From JBDUDR01 sp040002845 (GTDB taxonomy: Bacteria; Actinomycetota; Actinomycetes; Propionibacteriales; Nocardioidaceae): a DNA stretch of 10,893 bases. Positions 5,797 through 10,893 of the stretch are shown piece after piece. The stretch's first letter is position 1, and the number at the start of each line of letters is the position of its first letter. Position numbers and translations under genes: made by a program. The notes under the pieces were generated by a model. That model searched no databases, was not told the DNA's origin, and worked only from the letters and a program-made list of their open reading frames with translations. The stretch spans positions 1-10,893 of the forward strand of contig JBDUDR010000099.1 of assembly GCA_040002845.1 (NCBI GenBank). Reading direction: 5' to 3'.

Positions 5797-6597
5797 TCAA
5801 CGTCCTTGCCATCTGGGAGAGCGCTTCTCCACGAACGCCTGCGGTCCTTCCTTGGCGTCCTCCGAGCCGAGCATGGCCCGGTAGCTCGGCAAATCGCCGC
5901 CGCGCAGGCGCAGGTACGCCTCATCAAGGTCCAATGTGGCGGTCGCCTCGGTGATCTCCTTGACCGCAGCGACGGCGAGCGGCGCACTCGCACAAATGTC
6001 GCGAGCCAGCTTCATTGCTTCGTCGATCAAGCTTGAAGAAGAGACGACACGGTTCACCAGACCCCAGCGGTAGGCTTCGGCGGCGCCCATTCGCCGTCCA
6101 GTGAGCAGCATTTCCGTTGCTATCGCCCGCGGCAGTCTTCTGGGAAGTCGCAGGACGCCCCCCGAATCGGCCACCATTCCCAGGGTCACCTCAGGTAGGG
6201 CGAACTCCGCGTGCTCGGCGACGGCGATGAGATCGGCGGCGAGCGCGAGCTCGAACCCGCCGCCGAGCGCAAGACCGTTCACAGCCGCGATAACGGGCTT
6301 GCGCAGCCCGAGGAACTCGGTCAGTCCGCCGAACCCACCGGGGCCATGGTCGGCCTCGATCGATTCTCCTGAGGCCGCGGCCTTGAGGTCCCAGCCCGCC
6401 GAGAAGAACCTGTCTCCGGCCCCAGTGAGCACCGCCACTCGCAGGGCGTTGTCTTGTTGCAGCCGCTCGAACGCGGCGTACAGCGCCTGACTGGTGGCGA
6501 CATCGATGGCGTTTGCCTTCGGGCGGTCGAGGGTCACCAGCAAGACCTCGCCCTCGACCTCCATCCGCACGGTCAGTCGTCGCAGGTTGTCCGTCAC
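5797..6597 (-). CDS. caiD: CaiD-like enoyl-CoA hydratase (crotonobetainyl-CoA hydratase/carnitinyl-CoA dehydratase)
   Basis: This is a 266-residue crotonase-fold protein. It closely resembles E. coli CaiD in segments I recall: DRPKANAID (25-32), FFSAGWDLKAAA (64-75), GPGGFGGLTE, KPVIAAVNG, GGGFELALAAD, SGGVLRLPRRLP, TGRRMGAAEAYRWGLVNRVV, and SEDAKEGPQAFVEKR near the end. The two glutamates expected at the active site are E116 (GGGFE) and E136 (ALPE). CaiD interconverts carnitinyl-CoA and crotonobetainyl-CoA. Here hydration of crotonobetainyl-CoA fits the operon. It is the last gene of the operon, 7 bases after the acyl-CoA dehydrogenase. The GTG start follows a GAGGCG. A general enoyl-CoA hydratase is the alternative, but the CaiD-type segments and neighbours argue against it. 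Confidence 0.8.
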   Translation of the reverse strand: MTDNLRRLTVRMEVEGEVLLVTLDRPKANAIDVATSQALYAAFERLQQDNALRVAVLTGAGDRFFSAGWDLKAAASGESIEADHGPGGFGGLTEFLGLRKPVIAAVNGLALGGGFELALAADLIAVAEHAEFALPEVTLGMVADSGGVLRLPRRLPRAIATEMLLTGRRMGAAEAYRWGLVNRVVSSSSLIDEAMKLARDICASAPLAVAAVKEITEATATLDLDEAYLRLRGGDLPSYRAMLGSEDAKEGPQAFVEKRSPRWQGR

Positions 6598-6604
6598 GGT
6601 CGCC

Positions 6605-7765
6605 TCACGCTCCCAGCGGGCGCATCATCGACCTGGAGATGATGTGCCGCTGGATCTCGCTTGTCCCGTCCCATATCCGCTCCACTCGCGCGTCGCGCCA
6701 GAACCGCTCGATGGGAAGGTCGGTCATCAGCCCCATGCCGCCGAAGATCTGCACGGCCCCGTCGGTGATCCGACCCAATGCCTCGGACGCGAAGACCTTG
6801 GCCATCGCCGCGTCCTGGTCGGTCATCGTGCCCTGATCGAGCCTCCAGGCTGCCCGCAGCGTGAGCAGATCAGCGGCTTCCAGCTCGGTGGCCATGTCCG
6901 CCAGTGGGAATCCGACACCCTGAAAGCGTCCGATGGGTTGACCGAACTGAATGCGCTCGGCGGCCCACTTAGTGGTCATCTCCAGCACGCGACCTGCCCG
7001 GCCGACGCTCGAGGCCGCCACGGTGAGGCGGCTGGCGCCCAGCCATTCACCCATCAGATCGAAGCCGCGGCCTTCTTCCCCGAGCCGCTGTGCGACGGGT
7101 ACGCGACAGTTCTCGAAGGACAGTTCGCAATGGTGGTAGCCGCGGTGTGAGACGCTGGCCGAGCCCCGTCTGGCCGTGAGCCCCGGGGTGCCGAAATCGA
7201 CCAGGAAGCCGGTGATGAGCTTCTTCGGGCCGCGCGGCGTCTCCTCAGTGCCGGTCACTGCGAACACGATCACGAAATCGGCCAGGTCAGCGTTGCTGAT
7301 GAAGTGCTTGGTGCCGCTGATGACGTAGTCGCCGCCCTCTCGCTGTGCACGAGTACTCATGGCACGGACGTCGGAGCCTGCACCTGGCTCGGTCATCGCT
7401 AGGCAGTCGTGCCGTTCACCACTAATCGACGGCAGAAGGTAGCGCTCGCGCTGCTCTCCCTCGCAGGCCAGGAGGATGTTGCTCGGCCGAGCGACCAGCC
7501 ATTGCAAGGCATAGCTCGCCTTGCCGAGCTCCCGCTCCACAAGAGTCATCGCGACGGCGTCCAGCCCGCCACCGCCGAGCTCTTCCGGCATGTTGGCGGC
7601 GTAGAGCCCTGCCTTCAGCGCCTTCGCACGGATCGTCTCGACCAGCGCGGGCGGGACGTCGTTCAGTCGCTCCACCTCGTTCTCATGAGGGTAGAGCTCG
7701 TTCGTCACGAACCTGCGCACCGTCTCGACGATCGCCTGCTGCTCGTGGCTGAGGCTGAAGTCCAT
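6605..7765 (-). CDS. Acyl-CoA dehydrogenase, probably gamma-butyrobetainyl-CoA dehydrogenase
   Basis: This is a 386-residue FAD-dependent acyl-CoA dehydrogenase of full length. The three family domains are visible: an N-terminal helical part (FSLSHEQQAIVETVRRFV, MPEELGGGGLDA), a beta domain with AMTEPGAGSD (123-132) and ISGTKHFISNADLADFVIV, and a C-terminal helical part with RIQFGQPIGRFQ (271-282), QIFGGMGLMTDLPIERFWRD and RIWDGTSEIQRHIISR. Where most short/medium-chain enzymes have the catalytic Glu (YEGT), this has Asp (WDGT, D366). The alternative Glu position of isovaleryl-CoA-type enzymes appears to be S245. In this operon it probably oxidises gamma-butyrobetainyl-CoA to crotonobetainyl-CoA, passing electrons to ETF. 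A strong GGAAGGAAG precedes the ATG. The family is certain; the substrate is inferred from the neighbours. Confidence 0.85.
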   Translation of the reverse strand: MDFSLSHEQQAIVETVRRFVTNELYPHENEVERLNDVPPALVETIRAKALKAGLYAANMPEELGGGGLDAVAMTLVERELGKASYALQWLVARPSNILLACEGEQRERYLLPSISGERHDCLAMTEPGAGSDVRAMSTRAQREGGDYVISGTKHFISNADLADFVIVFAVTGTEETPRGPKKLITGFLVDFGTPGLTARRGSASVSHRGYHHCELSFENCRVPVAQRLGEEGRGFDLMGEWLGASRLTVAASSVGRAGRVLEMTTKWAAERIQFGQPIGRFQGVGFPLADMATELEAADLLTLRAAWRLDQGTMTDQDAAMAKVFASEALGRITDGAVQIFGGMGLMTDLPIERFWRDARVERIWDGTSEIQRHIISRSMMRPLGA

Positions 7766-7774
7766 GCTTCCTTC

Positions 7775-8317
7775 CTAGGCGCGGTTGATACGCATCGGCC
7801 TGCCGACGGTCTCCGGCAAGGCGAGCTGTGCATGTGCTCGGTGGATCGCCTCCAAGCGCCTTGCGAGAGCCCGCGGCATCGGGGCGGATCTTCCGGCCCG
7901 CATCTCGACGTGGACCAGCATCTGTTCTGCGGTGGCCAACAGGGGGCCGCCGTCGCCGAGGAACATCTCGTGGAACACGTGCACGCGCTTGTCGTCAAGG
8001 TCCAGCACGCGCAACGTCATGGACAGGGACTCTCCCTCGCCGACCTCACGACGATGGTGCAGATGCGTCTCGACCGTGTAGAGCGAGTGCCCGTCCGCGC
8101 GATATTGCTCGTCGATGCCGATGTAGCGGAAGAAGGCATCGGCGTTGTCTCCGAATGCGAGCAGGTAGGACGACTCGCTCATGTGCCGGTTGTAGTCCAC
8201 CCAGCTGGGCTGGACCGTCGCGCGGTGGAGACGCAGCGGCGCGGGGATAGGCGCGCCGGCGACCCAGCGGGGGTGCCCGGTGCCTTCGCCGGCGGTGACG
8301 AGGCGGTCGTCCGTCAC
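7775..8317 (-). CDS. Hot-dog acyl-CoA thioesterase, second copy (4HBT-like)
   Basis: This is a 180-residue hot-dog-fold thioesterase. After a poorly conserved first 30 residues comes the 4HBT-type active-site segment SWVDYNRHMSESSYLLAFGD, with D41 as the likely catalytic acid. HSLYTVETHLHHRREVGEGE and a strand rich in hydrophobics before ATAEQMLVHVEM follow. It is clearly a paralogue of the gene before it, sharing W-(V/L)-DYN-x-HM, SLYTVE-x-H and the spacing between them. It starts with GTG overlapping the preceding stop (GTGA, 8314-8317), so the two are translationally coupled. In this operon two CoA esters would need hydrolysis, carnitinyl-CoA and betainyl-CoA. This copy is nearer the acyl-CoA dehydrogenase and CaiD genes and may act on carnitinyl-CoA, which is a guess. 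Confidence 0.8.
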   Translation of the reverse strand: MTDDRLVTAGEGTGHPRWVAGAPIPAPLRLHRATVQPSWVDYNRHMSESSYLLAFGDNADAFFRYIGIDEQYRADGHSLYTVETHLHHRREVGEGESLSMTLRVLDLDDKRVHVFHEMFLGDGGPLLATAEQMLVHVEMRAGRSAPMPRALARRLEAIHRAHAQLALPETVGRPMRINRA

Positions 8318-8811
8318 GTGTCTCTCAAGCCCGCACGAGGGGCTCCAACCCCGAGGCCGAGGTGGGAGGGACGGGGCAGACCCGCGTGGGCACCGAGCAT
8401 GTCCTGAACCCGATCATGCCGGTCGGTCGGCATGGCCGTGGTTGCGCCGAGCGCCGTGTCCACGTGGAGGTACAAGAATTCTCCCGTGGCGGCTCGCCGG
8501 CCGTCTTCGTGCAGGAGCTCGGTGTACAGCCGCACCTTCCTGGCGTCCGCGGCCACCACGATGGTGGCGGCGCGCAGCGGCTGGCCGAGCGAGCACTCGG
8601 CCAGATAGCGGATGTGGCACTCCACCGTGTAGAGCGAGGCCCGGGCGGTTGCGCTGTAGTCCACGCTGAGGCCGAGCGCCGCGAACAGTTCCTCGTTGGC
8701 GTCGCTGAAGACGATGCCGTAGCTGGCATCGTGCATGTGGCCGTTGTAGTCCAGCCACTCTTCACGCACCACGGTGCTGTACGTCGAGAACGGCGTGGGC
8801 CGCTCACCCAT
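8314..8811 (-). CDS. cdhB: Hot-dog acyl-CoA thioesterase, first copy (betainyl-CoA thioesterase-like)
   Basis: This is a 165-residue thioesterase of the 4HBT-like hot-dog family. Key segments are EEWLDYNGHMHDASYGIVFSD with D21 as the likely catalytic acid, ASLYTVECHIRYLAECSLGQ, and RAATGEFLYLHVD. The ATG at 8811 overlaps the end of the dehydrogenase gene by eight bases (ATGGGTGA), which fits tight co-production. Longer upstream readings run through the dehydrogenase gene and have no thioesterase character. In Pseudomonas a thioesterase gene (cdhB) sits beside the carnitine dehydrogenase gene and is credited with releasing glycine betaine from betainyl-CoA. Some rhizobial carnitine dehydrogenases carry a fused thioesterase domain. 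The symbol is given by this analogy, and the exact substrate could be carnitinyl-CoA instead. Confidence 0.8.
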   Translation of the reverse strand: MGERPTPFSTYSTVVREEWLDYNGHMHDASYGIVFSDANEELFAALGLSVDYSATARASLYTVECHIRYLAECSLGQPLRAATIVVAADARKVRLYTELLHEDGRRAATGEFLYLHVDTALGATTAMPTDRHDRVQDMLGAHAGLPRPSHLGLGVGAPRAGLRDT

Positions 8812-9769
8812 CGAGAACCCGGTGTTCTTCAAGCAGCAGCAGAAGGTCGACGAGGAACGCGTCGCGACTCTGCTCCAGCTCGGACACTGTCCGCCCTGCG
8901 GCCACCTTCTCGGCGCCGGAAACCACCCGGTCACGCAGCTCCGGCGTCAACGATGGCGCGTCCAACCGGGTCCAGGGCTCCAGCAGGGCCGGGCCGAAGT
9001 GGTCCAACATGTGCGCCATGCCGCCGGGTCCGCCAGCGAGATGGAACGTGAGGATCGGACCCATCAGCGCCCAGCGCAGACCGGGGCCGTGCACGATCGA
9101 GTCTTCGATCTGCTGGACGGTCGCCTGCCCGGAGTCGATCATGTGCAGCGCCTCGCGCCAGAGTGCCTCCTGCAGGCGGTTTCCGACGAAACCCGCCACC
9201 TCACGATCCATGGTCAGGCAGACCTTGCCCGCAAGCGTGTAGAACTGCTCGGCCCACGCCACGGTCCCAGGTTCGGTTTCAGCGCCTCCTACCACCTCGA
9301 CGAGCGGGATGAGGTACGGCGGGTTGAACGGATGCCCGACCACGAAGCGTCCGGGTGTCGCACACTCCACCGCCATGGCGCTCATGCCAAAGCCTGACGT
9401 GCTGGAGCCGACCACGACGCCCGGCCTCGTCCCTGCGTCGATCGCCGCGAGCAGCGCCACCTTGGCGGGGAGCTCCTCGGGCGAGGATTCCTGGACGAAG
9501 TCGGCTTCTGCCAGAGCTTCCTCGAGAGTGTCGGCGAAGCGAAGACGATCGCGGCTCGCGCCCTCACGGAGCCCGAGCCGCTCGAGCGAGGGCCAGGCCG
9601 TGTCCAGCAGCCCCGCGAGCTTCTCTGCCGCGTCCGAGCCAGGGTCCCAGGCGACGACGTCGTATCCCATGCGCAGGAAGTGGGCTACCCAGCCGCCACC
9701 GATGACGCCCGTGCCGATGACGGCGACGGTGCGTACGGCGTCCGGGGCGGCGCGTCCGTCCCAACTCAC
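8804..9769 (-). CDS. cdhA: L-carnitine dehydrogenase-like (3-hydroxyacyl-CoA dehydrogenase fold)
   Basis: This is a 321-residue NAD-dependent dehydrogenase. The N-terminal Rossmann domain has GTGVIGGGW (19-27), with D42 (AWDPG) at the end of the second strand for NAD rather than NADP. The catalytic region shows SSTSGF (122-127), GHPFNPPYLIPLVEVVGG with H146 and E158 as the expected His-Glu pair, then FVGNRLQEALWREALHMI in the helical C-terminal domain. The HPFNPPYLIPLVEVV form and the short length are typical of L-carnitine 3-dehydrogenases, which make 3-dehydrocarnitine. It is flanked by a BKACE enzyme and a thioesterase, as in known carnitine loci. GTG start; its first four bases overlap the previous stop (GTGA). 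Other 3-hydroxyacyl-CoA dehydrogenases are a weaker alternative. Confidence 0.85.
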   Translation of the reverse strand: MSWDGRAAPDAVRTVAVIGTGVIGGGWVAHFLRMGYDVVAWDPGSDAAEKLAGLLDTAWPSLERLGLREGASRDRLRFADTLEEALAEADFVQESSPEELPAKVALLAAIDAGTRPGVVVGSSTSGFGMSAMAVECATPGRFVVGHPFNPPYLIPLVEVVGGAETEPGTVAWAEQFYTLAGKVCLTMDREVAGFVGNRLQEALWREALHMIDSGQATVQQIEDSIVHGPGLRWALMGPILTFHLAGGPGGMAHMLDHFGPALLEPWTRLDAPSLTPELRDRVVSGAEKVAAGRTVSELEQSRDAFLVDLLLLLEEHRVLDG

Positions 9770-10704
9770 CAGCCGACCTGGTCAAGGCCCTTGAGCCCCA
9801 GGATCTTGCGGGCGTCCTCCGGGGTGGCAACCTCCAGCGAGAGCTCGTCGAGGATTCGCCTGATCTTCGCGACTTGTTCGGCGTTCGACTCGGCCAGACG
9901 TCCCCTGCCTATGAAGAGACCATCCTCCAAGCCCACCCGCACATGCGAACCCATCACGGCCGAGACCGTGATCATGTTGAACTGGTGCCGCCCCGCGCCG
10001 AGCACCGACCACTCGTAGGAGTCGCCCAGCAGGCGGTCTGCCGTGGACTTCATATGCGCGAGGTGCTCGACCTCAGCGCCGATGCCGCCCATCACGCCCA
10101 GAATGGTCTGCAGAAAGATCGGAGGCTCCACGAGCCCGGCCTCGAGGTAGTAGGCCAGTGTATAGAGATGGCCTATGTCGTACGCCTCGTACTCGAAGCG
10201 CGCACCCGTCTGCTGGCGGACGTCTGTGAGCATGAGCTCGATGTCCGCGAACGTGCTGACGAACGGCTCCACTCGCGTGCTCTCCAGGTACGGCTCCTCC
10301 CAGTCGAACTTCCAGGCACCGGCGTACTTCGGGATCATGGGGAAGCTGCCGTAGTTGAACGTTCCGAGGTTGAGCGTGCACAGCTCGGGCTCCGTCTCGT
10401 AGATCACCCGCAACCGGTCCGCCACCGACATCCCTGTCCCCCCACCGCTCGTGATGCTCACGACCGCATCGGTGGAGTCCTTGATCCCCTTGAGGTACTC
10501 GAGAAAGACCGCTGGTTCCGCCGTTGGCCTACCGTCCCTCGGGTCTCGGGCATGCAGATGGATGACGGACGCGCCCGCTTGGACAGCCGCCACCGACTGG
10601 CTGACCACGTCCTCGACCGAGTAGGGGAGGTGCGGCGACATCGTCGGCGTGTGTGCGGATCCTGTCACCGCGCACGTGATGATGACCTTGCGTGGTTCTG
10701 TCAT
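9766..10704 (-). CDS. cdhC: DUF849/BKACE beta-keto acid cleavage enzyme, probably 3-dehydrocarnitine cleaving
   Basis: This is a 312-residue TIM-barrel enzyme of the BKACE family. With acetyl-CoA, members split a beta-keto acid into acetoacetate and a new CoA ester. For 3-dehydrocarnitine this gives betainyl-CoA. Metal ligands match the family: H49 and H51 in IHLHARDP, and E260 in RVGLEDGLF, with R256 and D261 at the spacing of the catalytic Arg and Asp known from the lysine-pathway enzyme Kce. The N-terminal ITCAVTGSAHTPTMSP is the form I associate with dehydrocarnitine-type members. The TGAE Glu of Kce is Ala here. I chose the ATG at 10704, with AGGAGGG six bases before it; the longer reading to 10791 adds residues without family character. 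It is the first gene of the operon. Confidence 0.88.
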   Translation of the reverse strand: MTEPRKVIITCAVTGSAHTPTMSPHLPYSVEDVVSQSVAAVQAGASVIHLHARDPRDGRPTAEPAVFLEYLKGIKDSTDAVVSITSGGGTGMSVADRLRVIYETEPELCTLNLGTFNYGSFPMIPKYAGAWKFDWEEPYLESTRVEPFVSTFADIELMLTDVRQQTGARFEYEAYDIGHLYTLAYYLEAGLVEPPIFLQTILGVMGGIGAEVEHLAHMKSTADRLLGDSYEWSVLGAGRHQFNMITVSAVMGSHVRVGLEDGLFIGRGRLAESNAEQVAKIRRILDELSLEVATPEDARKILGLKGLDQVGW

Positions 10705-10710
10705 TGGCCC

Positions 10711-10717
10711 TCCTGCG
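10711..10717 (-). promoter_or_regulatory. Ribosome binding site of the first operon gene
   Basis: Read on the minus strand, AGGAGGG lies six bases before the ATG at 10704. This settles the start against the upstream in-frame alternative at 10791. Confidence 0.75.
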
Positions 10718-10766
10718 TTGGTTCTCCTGGCAGACCGTGTGGTGTTGTTGTCGCCAGCCACGGCTC

Positions 10767-10798
10767 CGCACGATGTGAGCAGTCGTCGCACTGTGTGA
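10767..10798 (-). promoter_or_regulatory. Direct repeat CGCACNNTGTGA in the operon leader (candidate operator)
   Basis: On the plus strand CGCACGATGTGA (10767-10778) and CGCACTGTGTGA (10787-10798) differ only at the two central bases. They start exactly 20 bases apart, close to two helical turns. Such same-face spacing suits a dimeric regulator. They lie between the possible promoter and the first gene. No regulator gene for this operon is in the window. Confidence 0.4.
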
Positions 10799-10799
10799 A

Positions 10800-10828
10800 A
10801 CGGTTCTCCGGAATGGAGCGGTTGTCAA
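10800..10828 (-). promoter_or_regulatory. Candidate promoter of the carnitine/butyrobetaine operon
   Basis: Read on the minus strand, a perfect TTGACA -35 box lies at 10828-10823. Seventeen bases later AACCGT (10805-10800) is a weak -10 candidate. The spacer holds a small inverted repeat, CTCC-N5-GGAG (10806-10818). It would give a leader of about 90 bases. The -35 is convincing, the -10 is not. Confidence 0.4.
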
Positions 10829-10853
10829 GAGGGGGCACCATTCTGTCGCGTGT

Positions 10854-10893
10854 CCCCCCAGGAGTGGCCCCCCAGGAGTGGCCCCCCAGGAGT
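10854..10893. repeat. 14-bp tandem repeat, at least 2.9 copies, running off the window
   Basis: The unit CCCCCCAGGAGTGG is repeated without a mismatch at 10854-10867, 10868-10881 and 10882-10893 (cut by the window end). The unit length is not a multiple of three, so it is unlikely to be coding. It sits just upstream of the operon promoter candidate. Confidence 0.9.

Noticed and set aside
7409..8407. 332-residue plus-strand open frame across the acyl-CoA dehydrogenase and thioesterase genes.
   Set aside because: It has no domain signature and lies antisense to two well-supported genes.
8362..9397. Long plus-strand open frames opposite the thioesterase and dehydrogenase genes.
   Set aside because: Their composition is that of antisense high-GC frames and they match nothing I recognise.
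3309..10819. The 13-mer TCCGGAATGGAGC occurs both upstream of the DinB gene (3309-3321) and in the operon leader (10807-10819), hinting at a shared regulator.
   Set aside because: About one 13-base match is expected by chance in a window of this size, and base composition raises that. The flanking bases do not match and the contexts differ.
1..10893. CRISPR array, tRNA or rRNA genes.
   Set aside because: No spaced palindromic repeats, tRNA-like cloverleaf or rRNA sequence was recognised. The only tandem repeat is the short 14-bp unit at the right edge.

Overview
The base composition (high GC with strong G/C at third codon positions), several GTG starts, tight stop/start overlaps and the gene families present (DinB/DUF664, WYL regulator, Stf0 sulfotransferase remnant) all suggest a soil-type actinobacterium. 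The species cannot be named from the sequence.

Left part (1 to about 2310): an apparently intact IS110-family insertion sequence, with a DEDD transposase gene at 131-1468 and structured non-coding DNA before it that could encode a bridge RNA. It is followed by a graveyard. The front of a small ABM-type monooxygenase-like protein (about 1701-1930, frameshifted) runs directly into the C-terminal end of an Stf0-type sulfotransferase (about 1931-2244, also frameshifted). Both are pseudogenes.

Middle part (2314-5756): a WYL-domain regulator on the minus strand, divergent from a compact plus-strand run. The run holds a DinB/DUF664 protein, a fused pterin carbinolamine dehydratase-VOC protein, and a truncated, frameshifted GNAT acetyltransferase. 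The sequence around the GNAT start is duplicated upstream of the fusion gene, leaving a 12-codon mini-ORF. This suggests rearrangement of the operon. A separate dihydrofolate-reductase-like (RibD C-terminal family) gene with a strong ribosome binding site follows.

Right part (5797-10704, minus strand): a six-gene operon transcribed from right to left. In order it holds a DUF849/BKACE enzyme, an L-carnitine dehydrogenase-like enzyme, two related hot-dog thioesterases, an acyl-CoA dehydrogenase and a CaiD-like enoyl-CoA hydratase. The genes overlap by 4, 8 and 4 bases or are separated by 9 and 7 bases. Together they can be read as one route: gamma-butyrobetainyl-CoA to crotonobetainyl-CoA (acyl-CoA dehydrogenase), to carnitinyl-CoA (CaiD-like), to carnitine (one thioesterase), to 3-dehydrocarnitine (dehydrogenase), to betainyl-CoA plus acetoacetate (BKACE with acetyl-CoA), to glycine betaine (the other thioesterase). 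No CoA ligase/transferase, transporter or dedicated regulator lies in the window. The operon leader carries a TTGACA-like -35 box, a spaced direct repeat and, at the window edge, three copies of a 14-bp tandem repeat.

The main point of interest is that butyrobetaine-side enzymes (CaiA/CaiD-like) and carnitine-dehydrogenase-side enzymes sit in one operon, with a thioesterase available for each CoA ester that would need hydrolysis.
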